A stretch of 64,000 nt of DNA from Actinoplanes regularis (GTDB taxonomy: Bacteria; Actinomycetota; Actinomycetes; Mycobacteriales; Micromonosporaceae), in NCBI RefSeq assembly GCF_900188005.1, contig NZ_FZNR01000021.1:62001-126000 (forward strand), read 5' to 3'. Shown one piece after another: positions 52,371 through 61,529 of the stretch (position 1 is the stretch's first letter; every line of letters starts with the position of its first letter). The notes under the pieces are model-generated. The model was not told the origin of the DNA. It worked only from the letters and a program-made list of their open reading frames with translations, and searched no databases. The translations under genes and the position numbers were made by a program.

Positions 52371-52615
52371 ACGGCGAGATGGAGGCCGGCTCGCCGCTGA
52401 TCGAGCAGCAGCCAGGCCGCCAACGGATCCAGCACGGTCAGCGAGGTGAAGTACGCCGCGAGCCAGGCGGGCGCCCACGGGTACGGCGGCCACTCTCCGG
52501 CGATCTGGGTCATGTGGACGAGCCCGCCGTAGGCGAGAACGAGGGCCTGAGCGGTCACCGCGACGACGACGCCCCGCGGCACGCCCTGCCATCGCGGTCG
52601 CCCGGCCGGCCCCAT
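52292..52615 (-). pseudogene. Truncated membrane protein
   Basis: 107-aa ORF from ATG 52615. Residues about 13-85 look genuine: VAVTAQALVLAYGGLVHMTQIAGEWPPYPWAPAWLAAYFTSLTVLDPLAAWLLLDQRRAGLHLAVWV, two or three hydrophobic segments. From residue 86 the sequence (DGCGRRPRMPRSTRLPGEVLSWP) has no such character and coincides with the frame of the next fragment. A deletion joining two genes would explain this. Confidence 0.5.
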
Positions 52616-52623
52616 GGCTGCCG

Positions 52624-52866
52624 TTACAGCAGGGTCGTCAGCAACGTGTCCGGCCCGGCGGTCTCGATGCCGATCTCGAGCTCCTCCCGGACGTCCTCGA
52701 TCGTGTCGTCGTGGCCCAGCACCTCGGGCACATCGTTGCTGAACTCCAACTGTTCGAGCATGTCGTACGCCTCGCCCAGCGTCGACGCCCCCATCGCGCG
52801 GGCCCACCGCAGGGTGTTCTCGGCGGCGGTCGACGGGGCGAACTCCTCATCCCACGGGTTGCTCAC
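52624..52866 (-). CDS. Small acidic protein, function unknown
   Basis: 80 aa, rich in Asp/Glu: NPWDEEFAPSTAAENTLRWARAMGASTLGEAYDMLEQLEF, then DVPEVLGHDDTIEDVREELEIGIETAG. No known domain recognised; probably helical and soluble. GTG 52866; ribosome site not evident. Acidic small proteins next to CdiI-like genes can be immunity or antitoxin proteins, but nothing here proves it. It ends 9 bp before the truncated membrane protein gene. Confidence 0.6.
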   Translation of the reverse strand: MSNPWDEEFAPSTAAENTLRWARAMGASTLGEAYDMLEQLEFSNDVPEVLGHDDTIEDVREELEIGIETAGPDTLLTTLL

Positions 52867-52956
52867 CGGTTGAATCTAACGCGCGTGGGGAGGCCGCGAT
52901 CCACGGCTCAGCAGGATCGCAAGGCATGGCCCCCGAAGAGGATCGCGGCCGGCTGG

Positions 52957-52970
52957 TTGACACCTGTCAC
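52957..52970 (+). promoter_or_regulatory. TTGACACCTGTCAC element
   Basis: Contains a -35 sequence TTGACA and the inverted repeat TGACA-CC-TGTCA; a possible -10 TACGAC follows after 16 bp. It precedes the luciferase-like gene by 64 bp. The same 14 bases occur at 46642-46655 before the sugar importer. Confidence 0.45.
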
Positions 52971-53033
52971 GGAAATGCTACGACCCGGCAGTGGATCGGC
53001 GTGATTCGGATCTTCAGCACATAGATTGCTCGT

Positions 53034-53915
53034 ATGAGCATCGAGTTCGGGGTTTTCGTGCCGCAGGGCTGGCGGATGGACCTGGTCGAGATCGAAGATC
53101 CGGTGGAGCAGTACGAGGCGATGACCGCGGTCGCCAAGCTCGCGGACGCGGGCCCGTGGGATTCGGTCTGGGTCTACGACCACTTCCACACCACGCCGGA
53201 GCCGACGATCAACACCACCTTCGAAGCCTGGACGGTGAGCTCGACGCTGGCGCGGGACACCAGCCGGGTGAAGATCGGGCAGATGGTCGGGTGCAACGGG
53301 TACCGGCAACCCTCGCTGTACGCCAAGATCGCGTCCACGGTGGACGTCGCCAGTCACGGGCGGCTCTATGCCGGGCTGGGCGCCGGGTGGTACGAGCACG
53401 AGTGGAAGGCGTACGGCTACGAGTGGGCCGACGTGCCGGAGCGGATGCGGGCGTTCCGTGAGGCCGTGGAGATCGTGCACCGGATGTGGACCGAGGAGCG
53501 ACCGGTCTTCCAGGGCAAGCACTACCGGATCGACGGGCCGATCAACCAGCCGAAGGGCGCCGGGGGTCGCAAGCCGTCGCTCTGGCTCGGCGGCGGTGGC
53601 GAGAAGGTGACGCTGAAGCTGGTCGCGAAGTACGCGGACGCCTGCAACGTCGGTGCCGGTGACCCGGCGCTGATCCGGCAGAAGCTGGACGTCCTCCGGA
53701 AGCACTGCGACGAGCAGGGCACGGACTACGACCGGATCGTCAAGTCGACCAGCCTGTCCCTGGAGCCGGGGGAGACGACCGCGCGGGTCCGCGAGAAGGT
53801 GGAGCGGGTCGCGGAGGCCGGTGCCGATTACGTGATCGTCTACATCCCCCGGGTGGCCTACGACCACGAGCCGCTGCTCGCCATCGCCGAAGAGGTGATC
53901 CCGCGGTTCTCCTGA
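53034..53915 (+). CDS. LLM-class F420-dependent oxidoreductase
   Basis: 293-aa TIM-barrel protein of the luciferase-like family; most actinobacterial members use coenzyme F420. Features: EFGVFVPQGW at the start, WVYDHFHTTPEPTINTTFEAWT, QMVGCNGYRQPSLYAKIASTVDVASHGRLYAGLGAGWYEHEWKAYGYEWADVPERMRAFREAVEI and KPSLWLGGGGEKVTLKLVAKYADACNV. Substrate unknown. ATG 53034. Convergent with a membrane-protein gene 13 bp on. Only distantly like the second member at 62675. Confidence 0.9.
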   Translation: MSIEFGVFVPQGWRMDLVEIEDPVEQYEAMTAVAKLADAGPWDSVWVYDHFHTTPEPTINTTFEAWTVSSTLARDTSRVKIGQMVGCNGYRQPSLYAKIASTVDVASHGRLYAGLGAGWYEHEWKAYGYEWADVPERMRAFREAVEIVHRMWTEERPVFQGKHYRIDGPINQPKGAGGRKPSLWLGGGGEKVTLKLVAKYADACNVGAGDPALIRQKLDVLRKHCDEQGTDYDRIVKSTSLSLEPGETTARVREKVERVAEAGADYVIVYIPRVAYDHEPLLAIAEEVIPRFS

Positions 53916-53927
53916 CGCCGCCGTGGG

Positions 53928-54977
53928 TCAGGTGTGGTCGCGGAGCCAGAGGCGCAGGGCCTCCACGGGGTCGCGGGCGGGCGCCGGGGGCGTGGCGGTC
54001 AGCAACTCGTCGTCCCTGGCGGGGCGGGCGTTCTCGAGTGCCCTGCGCAGCAGTTCGGGGTCGACGCCCGGGGTCCCGGTGAGTTCGAGGACGGAGTGCG
54101 AGCGGTGGACGGCCGCCCGGGACTCGTCGCCGGCGAAGACGCTCGGCTTGTCGCCGAGCAGCAGGTAGTCGGGGTGGGCGCAGCGGGGCGCGCGGCAGCC
54201 GCCGGTGACTTCGAAACTGAGCAGGTGGATCCGGCCGCCCGTGGCGGCCGGATCCGTGGGTATGTAGTCGTCGCCGTTCTCGGCCAGCCCGAAGGTCTGG
54301 CGGACCGGCTTGTAGCCGGGGATGTTGACGACGAACGTCTGGTCCCGCGTCCAGCCGGCGTGGGCCAGGCGCCGGTCGAGCTCGCTCGGCCCGCTGTCGC
54401 GGAAGACCACGAGCCCGGTGCCGGCCAGCACGAGCAGCACCGCCACAGCCGGGATCCGCAGCCACCAGCCGTGCGTCAGCACCGCCGCCACCAGCACCGT
54501 CAGGACACCGCCGAGCAGCACGGTCAGCCGTCCGTTGTGCAGCACCGTGAGTTCGTGCGCGGTCGCGATCGCCCGGCCGGTCAGCCACGCGACCGCGCCG
54601 CCGGCCGCCACGAGGGCGGTCCAGAGCAGTCGCCGGCGCGGGGTGGTGCCGAGTGGGGTGATCACCGGCGTGGCGCGGACCAGTACGTACAGCGCGGTCA
54701 TCAGGCTCAGGGAGACCACGGCCAGCATGACGACGGTGGCGGCGGTGAAGGCCCGGCCCCCCAGCTCGAATCCGTGCGTGACACCCTCGAGCGCCAGCGG
54801 GCCGAAGCCGCCCAGCAGCCACACCGTCACCAACTGCCAGGCGAGCTGACCTGGGCGGGAGGCGGCCGGATCGGTCCACCGGGGACGCTCGACCGGCACC
54901 GGATCCGGTGTGGTGGGTGCGGGATGATCGCTGATCTCGGCACGGTGTCGCGCAGCAGCCATCGACACAGCGTGCAC
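53928..54977 (-). CDS. Membrane protein, function unknown
   Basis: 349 aa: polar N-terminus, five transmembrane segments (about 45-65, 77-100, 115-137, 150-170, 172-190), then an extracellular domain of about 155 residues with two close Cys (GGCRAPRCAHPDYLLLGD) and no recognisable fold. The VNIPGYKPVRQTFG region could be part of a beta domain. GTG 54977 starts the frame; ATG 54962 is an alternative without clear ribosome site. Divergent from the FtsX-like genes. Confidence 0.7.
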   Translation of the reverse strand: MHAVSMAAARHRAEISDHPAPTTPDPVPVERPRWTDPAASRPGQLAWQLVTVWLLGGFGPLALEGVTHGFELGGRAFTAATVVMLAVVSLSLMTALYVLVRATPVITPLGTTPRRRLLWTALVAAGGAVAWLTGRAIATAHELTVLHNGRLTVLLGGVLTVLVAAVLTHGWWLRIPAVAVLLVLAGTGLVVFRDSGPSELDRRLAHAGWTRDQTFVVNIPGYKPVRQTFGLAENGDDYIPTDPAATGGRIHLLSFEVTGGCRAPRCAHPDYLLLGDKPSVFAGDESRAAVHRSHSVLELTGTPGVDPELLRRALENARPARDDELLTATPPAPARDPVEALRLWLRDHT

Positions 54978-55048
54978 CGTGATCGACGTACGCGCCGCCC
55001 CGAACTGTGCCGGATTTCGGACACCGGCGATACCTCGCCGGCGATAAG

Positions 55049-55160
55049 TTCAAGATCTTAATTTTCCGGTACGACCTACGGGTCCCGTGGCCAGGCTCGA
55101 GCCGAGCCCCGTGCCGGTGTCGCGCGAGGCCCGCGCGACCCCGGACCGCCGCCGCGCGTC
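55049..55160 (+). repeat. Dispersed intergenic element, copy D
   Basis: TTCAAGATCTTAATTTTCC, GGTACGACCTACGGGTCCCG, TGGCCA-GGCTCGAGCC (55094-55103), GAGCCCCGTGCCG, then TCGCGCGAGGCCCGCG and ACCGCCGCCGCGCGTC. Closest to copy C. It fills much of the 362-bp divergent gap between the membrane protein and the first FtsX-like gene; the remainder holds a short AT-rich stretch that may contain promoters. Confidence 0.7.
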
Positions 55161-55339
55161 ACGGCGGGGTCGGACCCCTGCCACGACCCCCGCCGCGACC
55201 GGTACCGTAACGCGGCCCGGTCGTCGAACACGCCGGATTCGTCGACGGGCAACACGGGGTTCCGTACCGTCGCGCCATCGGCGACAGCCGGCTGACGGCC
55301 CTCGGAGCGCACGGCGGAGTTCCAGGGGGTGAGACGGGG

Positions 55340-58261
55340 ATGTTCACAATCCTCTGGGGCGCGATGCGGTCCCGAGCCGCGCAGGCCTTCACACTGGTCG
55401 TGCTGACCGCGTTGCCGGCCGCCGTGGCGGCCGCCGCGCCGTGGTACGCGCTGACCGAGACCGCCCGGAGCACCGCGGCCACCGTTGCCGCGGTCCCGTC
55501 CGCCCAGCGGACCGTGCTCGTGCACTGGGACGGCAACACCGGCGGGGACCCGGTGTCCGCACTGGCCACCTTCGGCGAGTCGGTGCGGCGGACCCTGCCG
55601 ATGCCCGGGGCCGGCGGCGTGCTCGGGCTGATCCGGCCGATGAGCACCACCGACCCGGGCGGCGTCGCCGACCACGTCAACGTCGCCTACCGCGACGAGT
55701 TCTGCCGGCACGTCCGCTTCGTCTCCGGCGCCTGCCCGGGTGCGACCGGCGACGCGGCGATCACCGTGCCGGTCGCCCAGCGACTCGCCCTGAAGCCCGG
55801 CGACCGGATCGGTGTGCAAGCCAACGGCGCGGCCCCGCTCATCCCGATGCGGGTCACCGGGATCTACGAGATCGCCGACCCGGCCGCCGGTTACTGGGCC
55901 GACGAGTTGTTCCGGGTGGAGAGCGGCCTCGACCCGATCTACACGGTCCTCGAGACGTTCACCGGCACCCCGCTCGACCGGCCGGTCTTCACCTGGTCCG
56001 CCGAGGTCCCGGCGCCGCTGCTGCGCGGCGACGACGGGTACGACCTCGGTGACCGGGTCGCCCGGGCCGGCCCGCTCGGCGAGATCGTCGACCCGACCGG
56101 GCCGCTCCGCGCCGACCTGGCGACCGAGAGCGATCGGCTGGCGCGGGCCGTGCTGCTCGCCGCCGTGCCCGCGCTGCTGCTCGGCTGGTACGCGATCAGC
56201 CTGGCCGGCCGCTACACCGCCCGGGACCGGCGGCGCGACGCCGCGCTGCTCAAACTGCGCGGCGGCGCCCGCAGGCGGCTGCTCACGCTGCTCTCCGGGC
56301 AGCACCTGGCGCCCCTGCTGGCCGGCGGCCTGCTCGGCGCGGCCGCCGGGCTGGCCGCCGCCCGGCTGCTGACCGGACCCGGCCCGCTGGTCACGGCCCT
56401 GTGGTCGCTCGTCGCGGTCGCGGTGGTGCTGGTGGTCGCGCTGTTCACCCTGACCGTCGCCGACCTGCTGCTGATCCGTACGCCGGTGGGGTCCCTGCAG
56501 CGGGAGGTGCCGCCCGCCCGGGGTGGCCGGGCCGCGCTGCTGGCCGACGTGCTGCTCGTGGCGGTCGCCGCGGGCGCCGTCTACCAGGCCCGCTCGGCCA
56601 GCCCGGACGCCGGGGTCGGCGCGCTCGCCCCGATCGCGGTCGCCGTCGCGGTCGCGGTGCTGCTGGCCCGGCTCCTGATCCGGGCCGCCGACCAGGGCGG
56701 AAGCGCCGCGCTGCGCGCCGGGCGGCTGCGGCTCGGGCTGACCGCGGTGCGGATCTCCCGGCTGGCCGGCCTGGACCGGGTGTTCGCGCTGCTCGCCATC
56801 GCGGTGGCGATGCTTGTCACGACCGCCGGGGAGGCGGTGGCGGACCGGGAGGCGCACACCGTTCGGGCGCAGGCGGAGCTGGGCGCCCCGCGCGTCCTCA
56901 CCGTGCGCGCGGAGAACTGGACCGCGCTGCGGCACGCCGTCGCCACCGCCGACCCGGGCGGCCGGTACGCGATGGCCGCCGCCGTCGACGGCGCCGCCAA
57001 CCCGCCGGTGCTCGCCGTGGACACCACCCGGCTCGCCGCGATCGGCGCCTGGCGGCCCGAGTACGGCCCGCGCCCCGCCCCGCCGCCGGCGGCCGATCCG
57101 GTTCCGCCGGTCACCGGACACGCGCTGGAGCTGCGGGTCCGTAACGACCGGCCCCGGCCGGCCACCGTCGACGTGATCCTGCGGAACGAGACCACCGGCG
57201 CCCGGGTCAAGGTGACCTTCGGGCCGTTCCCGAGCGGCAAGCACACCGTCACCCAGCCACTGCCGGGTTGCGACACCGGCTGCCGGTTGGTGCGCTGGCA
57301 GATCCCCGGCCAGCTCGGCCCGGACGGCGTCGCGGTCCCGGAGCCGGTCACCCTGCACTCGCTCACCCAGCGCGACCCGGACGCCGAGCTGCTCGGCGAG
57401 GACCGGCTGGCGGACACGACCCGCTGGCGCACCGTCGCCGGTGACGGGGGCCTGGAGCTGGCCGGCGGATCCGACGGCCTGGCCGTGGTGGCCGCGCGGG
57501 GCGCGACCCGGTCCGAGAGCGATCGGCTGTACGCCGTGGACACCCCGCTTCCGCTGCCCCTGCTGCTGGCCGGCCCCAAGCCGGTGCCGTGGCGGTTCGG
57601 CGAGCCGGGGCTCAACGTGACCGGGGCCGGAGCGGTGCCGGCCCGGGTCGTGGGCACCGTCCCGGCGCTGCCGGTGCTCGGCACGACCGGGCTGCTCACC
57701 GACTTCGACGCGTTGCGTCGCCTCGGTGGTGAGGCCAGCCCGCCCGGCGTCACCCAGGTGTGGCTGGCCGCCGACGCCCCGGCCGCGGTCGTGGACCGGC
57801 TCGTGGACGCCGGGCTGATCGTGCTCGCCGACCAGACCGCCGCCGGCCGGGCCGGTCGCACCCCGGGCCGTGGCACCGCGCCCGCCGGGACGTTCGCCCT
57901 GCTCTGTGCCGTGATCGCGGTGCTCACCGCGGCCGCCGCGGCCTCGGTGGCGGCCTCGGTCGACCGGGCACCGCAGCGGGACGCGGCGACCGCCCTGCGG
58001 GTGCAGGGGCTGCCCGCCCGGGCCGTCGCCGCGACCCGCTATCTGGGGCCGTTCGCGCTGGTCGTCGCGGGTGTCGCCGGAGGTGTCCTGGCCGCCCTGG
58101 TGGCCCGGCGGGTGGTCGGCGAGCCGGCCTCGTACTTCGCCGACGGATGGCGGCTGCTGCCCCCACCCGAGATCCTCGGGTGGGCACCCCTGCTCGGCTG
58201 CGCCGCCGCCGTGCTGCTCCTGCTCTCCACTGTGGCCCTGGCCGAGGGAGCCCGCCGATGA
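55340..58261 (+). CDS. Large FtsX-like ABC transporter permease, first of pair
   Basis: 973 aa. N-terminal transmembrane helix about 14-35, an extracellular MacB-like domain to about 260, then a bundle of helices (about 268-288, 318-345, 352-382, 400-415, 430-450, 475-498), a second extracellular region about 500-845, and three final helices (about 850-880, 905-935, 950-970). FtsX family cores are seen in LLKLRGGARRRLLTLLSGQHLAPLLAGGLLGAAAGL and TALRVQGLPARAVAATRYLGP. Such permeases work with a LolD/MacB-type ATPase, which is absent here. ATG 55340 after GGGGTGAGACGGGG. Overlaps the next gene (ATGA). Confidence 0.88.
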   Translation: MFTILWGAMRSRAAQAFTLVVLTALPAAVAAAAPWYALTETARSTAATVAAVPSAQRTVLVHWDGNTGGDPVSALATFGESVRRTLPMPGAGGVLGLIRPMSTTDPGGVADHVNVAYRDEFCRHVRFVSGACPGATGDAAITVPVAQRLALKPGDRIGVQANGAAPLIPMRVTGIYEIADPAAGYWADELFRVESGLDPIYTVLETFTGTPLDRPVFTWSAEVPAPLLRGDDGYDLGDRVARAGPLGEIVDPTGPLRADLATESDRLARAVLLAAVPALLLGWYAISLAGRYTARDRRRDAALLKLRGGARRRLLTLLSGQHLAPLLAGGLLGAAAGLAAARLLTGPGPLVTALWSLVAVAVVLVVALFTLTVADLLLIRTPVGSLQREVPPARGGRAALLADVLLVAVAAGAVYQARSASPDAGVGALAPIAVAVAVAVLLARLLIRAADQGGSAALRAGRLRLGLTAVRISRLAGLDRVFALLAIAVAMLVTTAGEAVADREAHTVRAQAELGAPRVLTVRAENWTALRHAVATADPGGRYAMAAAVDGAANPPVLAVDTTRLAAIGAWRPEYGPRPAPPPAADPVPPVTGHALELRVRNDRPRPATVDVILRNETTGARVKVTFGPFPSGKHTVTQPLPGCDTGCRLVRWQIPGQLGPDGVAVPEPVTLHSLTQRDPDAELLGEDRLADTTRWRTVAGDGGLELAGGSDGLAVVAARGATRSESDRLYAVDTPLPLPLLLAGPKPVPWRFGEPGLNVTGAGAVPARVVGTVPALPVLGTTGLLTDFDALRRLGGEASPPGVTQVWLAADAPAAVVDRLVDAGLIVLADQTAAGRAGRTPGRGTAPAGTFALLCAVIAVLTAAAAASVAASVDRAPQRDAATALRVQGLPARAVAATRYLGPFALVVAGVAGGVLAALVARRVVGEPASYFADGWRLLPPPEILGWAPLLGCAAAVLLLLSTVALAEGARR

Positions 58262-61260
58262 TCGCCCTGATCCTGAACATGGTGTGGGCCCGGCGCGGGC
58301 CGGCCGTCGTCCTCGCGGTGCTGGCCGCGTTCGCGGTCGCCCCGGCCGTGGCCGCGCCGGCCTACCTGCGGGCCGCCGACCGGGTGGTCGCCGCCGGGCA
58401 GGTCGCCGGGGCCGGCCGGGCCGAGCGGGAGGTCAGCATCCGGGCCACCGACCGGGACCACCGTGACGGCGCCGGCGGCTCCACGAGCCCGATCGACCTG
58501 TCCACCATCGGTGCCGGGCTCGTCGACCTGCCCGGATTCCGGTACGCCTACTCCGCCGAGTTCCCGGCCGTCGGCCTGGAGACGGACAACCGTTACCGCA
58601 CCCGGCTGGTGCACCGCCAGGACGTCTGCGCCCACCTCGTCATGGTCACCGGCCGGTGCCTGCTCGGCGAGGGCGACCTGGTGCTCGGGGAGCAGACCGC
58701 CGAGCGGCTCAAGGTGCGGGCCGGGCAGTCGGTCAGCCTGACGTACGCCTACTACGACTCCGCGCCGGAATCGCTGGAGTACGTCCCGGACGGCACACCG
58801 AAACGGTTCTTCGTCGCCGGGACGTACCGGGTGCCGGACCAGGGCGAGGCCTACTGGGGCGCGCACGGCTACTTCGCGCCGGAGGAGTCCGCCGCCGGCA
58901 GCCGGCCCGGCGAGCCCGCCTTCACCGCACAGACCACCCTCACCCTGATGGACCGCGGCAACGTCGAGATCGGCGTGGACGGCTACGCCGGCCCCGGCGC
59001 CCTGGACGTCGACCGCCTGCCCGCGCTCCGCGACGCCCTCGCCCGGCTGCAAGCCGGCCTCACCGACCTGGGCGCCGGGACGGATGGCGCGCCGCTGCAG
59101 CTGACGACCGAGATCCCGCGGCTGATGGCCCGCATCGACGAGGGGCACACCACCGCCCGCCGGATCGTGCCGGTGCCCGCGATCGCCCTGGTCGTCCTGG
59201 CCTGCCTGGCCATCCTGCTTGCGGTCGCCGCCGGCGCCGAGGCCCGCCGGCCGGAGACCGCGGTGATCGCGCTGCGCGGCGCCCGCCGGTCGCACCGCTG
59301 GTGGCTGGCGACCGGGGAGAGCCTGGTCGCGGTGCTGGCCGGCACGGTCGTCGGAGCCCTGGCCGGGCAGGTCCTGGTCGACGCCGTGGTGGCGGTCCGC
59401 TGGCCCGGGGTGGGCGCCGACCCGCACCCCGCCTCACTGAAGTACGCCCCGATCGCCGCGGCCGCCGCGATCCTGGCCGTGCTGGTGGCTCAGGGTGCGC
59501 CGCTGCTGCGCCCGGTCAGCGAGCTGCTGCGCCGCGCCCCGGCGCCCGGCCGCTGGGCCGGGATCACCGTCGACCTGCTGATCGCCGCGCTCGCGGCCGG
59601 TGCCGTGGCGCAGCTCGCGCTGGGCGGCGGCGACCTGGCCGGGGTCGGCCCGGCCGCCCCGGCCCTGGTCATGCTGGCCCTCTCGCTGCTGGTGGCGCGG
59701 GCCCTGCGGCCGCTCGCCGCCCGCCTCGGGCACCGCGCCCTGCGCCGGGGCCGGCTCGGTCCCGGCCTGACCGGACTCCTGCTGTCCCGCCGCGCGGCCA
59801 CCGGCCGGGTGTTCGCGCTGCTGGTCACGGCGGTCGCGGTGAGCTCCTACCTGGTCGCCGCCGCGGACGTGGCGGCCCGGGGCCGGCGGGTGGAGGCCGA
59901 CCTGGGCGTCGGCGCCGACCGGGTGCTGTCGGTCGGCTCGATCAGCCGCAACCAGCTGCTGGCCGCGGTCCGGGAGATCGATCCGGAGAAGCGGTTCGCG
60001 ATGGCCGCGGTCGTCGTCGGCCAGCACCCCGGCGAGCCGCCGCTGCTGGCGGTGGACACCTCCCGGCTGGCGGCGGTGGCCAATCGGCCCGGCGGCGCCG
60101 ACCCGGACACGATCGCCGCCGCGCTGCTGCCCGGGGCGCCCGAGCCGGTGGAGGCGCCGGGCGGGAGGAACCTCACCCTGGAGCTGACCGCCACCGGCTT
60201 CGCGCCGGGCCGCCGGGTCAGCATGGAAGCGGTGCTGACCCCGAAGGACGGCCACGGGCCCGACGTGGTGGCGGTGCTGGGCGTCCTCGACCCGGGGCGC
60301 AACACCTACGAATACCCGGCGGAGCGGTGCGCCGGTGGCTGCCGGTTGAACGCCCTGCACATCTCCGGGGCCAACACGCTCGGCGTGCACGGTGTGATCA
60401 CCGTGCACGGGCTGGGCAGCGCCGATCCGGTGCGGTGGCGGGCCTCCGAGGGCGGCAGGCTGAGCGCGGCGCCGGACGGGCTGCGGATCGAGGTCACCAA
60501 TCTGGACGGTGTGCCGGAGGGGCTGCTGATTCAGCCGGTGGACACGCCGTGGCCGATGCCGGTCGTGGCGACCGGGACGTTCGTGCCGGGCTCGGTGACC
60601 GGTCTCGACTACCGCCGGGTGCCGGTCACGATCGCCGGGCGGCTGCCCGCGATCCCGCGGCTCGGCGCGCCGGGCCTGCTGGTCGACCTGGAGTACGCCG
60701 ACCGGGTCTCCACCGACGGCGAGCCCACGACGACCGGCCAGGTCTGGCTCTCCCGGCAGGCGCCGCCCGACGTGCTGGACCGCCTCGCCGCCCACGGCGT
60801 GGAGGTCACCGGTGACCTGCGGGCGGCGCAGATCTCCGCTCGGCTGGGCCGGCAGGGGCCGGCCGTGGCGCTCGGCTACGCCGTGCTGGTCGCCGTGCTG
60901 GTCGCGCTGCTCGCCGCCGGGGTGCTGGTGCTGACCGCGGCGGCCGGCCGGGATCGGCAGGCGGAGGACCTGTCCGCCCTGCGCGTGCAGGGCCTGAGCC
61001 GCTCCGCGGTCCGCCGGGCGGCGCTGTGGGCCCACCCGCTCCTGGTGGCGGCGGCGGTGCCGGCCGGTCTGGTGATCGCCCTGGTCGGCTGGGCGGCGAC
61101 CGGGTGGGCGCTGCCGCTCTCCGGGCTGAACCCGCCCCCGCTGCCGCTTCCGTCCTGGCCGGGGCCGGGCAGCCTGCTGCTGGTCGCGGTCGCGCTCGCG
61201 GTCCTGCTCGGCGGCACCGCCCTGCTCACCGGCCGCCGGACCCTCCGCGAAGTCCCCTGA
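58258..61260 (+). CDS. Large FtsX-like ABC transporter permease, second of pair
   Basis: 1000 aa with the same plan as the preceding gene product: helix at about 13-33, extracellular domain to about 300, membrane bundle about 300-540, second extracellular region and three C-terminal helices. Shared cores: VIALRGARRSHRWWLATGESLVAVLAGTVVGALAGQ and SALRVQGLSRSAVRRAALWAHPLL. The pair probably forms a heterodimer for moving lipids, peptides or signals across the membrane. ATG 58258 overlaps the first gene; the open frame upstream of it is only a shadow. The ATPase must come from elsewhere. Confidence 0.88.
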   Translation: MIALILNMVWARRGPAVVLAVLAAFAVAPAVAAPAYLRAADRVVAAGQVAGAGRAEREVSIRATDRDHRDGAGGSTSPIDLSTIGAGLVDLPGFRYAYSAEFPAVGLETDNRYRTRLVHRQDVCAHLVMVTGRCLLGEGDLVLGEQTAERLKVRAGQSVSLTYAYYDSAPESLEYVPDGTPKRFFVAGTYRVPDQGEAYWGAHGYFAPEESAAGSRPGEPAFTAQTTLTLMDRGNVEIGVDGYAGPGALDVDRLPALRDALARLQAGLTDLGAGTDGAPLQLTTEIPRLMARIDEGHTTARRIVPVPAIALVVLACLAILLAVAAGAEARRPETAVIALRGARRSHRWWLATGESLVAVLAGTVVGALAGQVLVDAVVAVRWPGVGADPHPASLKYAPIAAAAAILAVLVAQGAPLLRPVSELLRRAPAPGRWAGITVDLLIAALAAGAVAQLALGGGDLAGVGPAAPALVMLALSLLVARALRPLAARLGHRALRRGRLGPGLTGLLLSRRAATGRVFALLVTAVAVSSYLVAAADVAARGRRVEADLGVGADRVLSVGSISRNQLLAAVREIDPEKRFAMAAVVVGQHPGEPPLLAVDTSRLAAVANRPGGADPDTIAAALLPGAPEPVEAPGGRNLTLELTATGFAPGRRVSMEAVLTPKDGHGPDVVAVLGVLDPGRNTYEYPAERCAGGCRLNALHISGANTLGVHGVITVHGLGSADPVRWRASEGGRLSAAPDGLRIEVTNLDGVPEGLLIQPVDTPWPMPVVATGTFVPGSVTGLDYRRVPVTIAGRLPAIPRLGAPGLLVDLEYADRVSTDGEPTTTGQVWLSRQAPPDVLDRLAAHGVEVTGDLRAAQISARLGRQGPAVALGYAVLVAVLVALLAAGVLVLTAAAGRDRQAEDLSALRVQGLSRSAVRRAALWAHPLLVAAAVPAGLVIALVGWAATGWALPLSGLNPPPLPLPSWPGPGSLLLVAVALAVLLGGTALLTGRRTLREVP

Positions 61261-61342
61261 CCCGGCCCGGTCCCGCCGCCGGTCGAGGCCCAGCGTGCTC
61301 GGCTGGTTCTCATGGTCGTGACAGCTGCCGGGATACGACTCT

Positions 61343-61460
61343 GGAAGCCGGCCGACGGTGACCCGCGACGGCCCCGACATCACTGTGGAAGGCAGCTGAC
61401 GGTGACCTGTGACGGCCCGACATCTGTGGAAGGCAGCCGACGGTGACCCTTGACGGCCCC
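61343..61460. repeat. GC-rich tandem repeat, three units
   Basis: Units at 61343-61386, 61387-61427 and 61428-61460 of about 41-44 bp, each GGAAGGCAGCNGACGGTGACC then GACGGCCCC and CATCACTGT. A further GGTGACCCGCGGCGGCC follows at 61473. It lies directly after the FtsX-like genes and next to element copy E. Shares GGTGACCCG with the repeat at 10236-10399 read on the minus strand. Confidence 0.8.
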
Positions 61461-61529
61461 AAGCGGGCTGAGCGGTGACCCGCGGCGGCCGGGATCGCGC
61501 GGCCGGGTCGCTGTCGTGCGGATGCCGCG

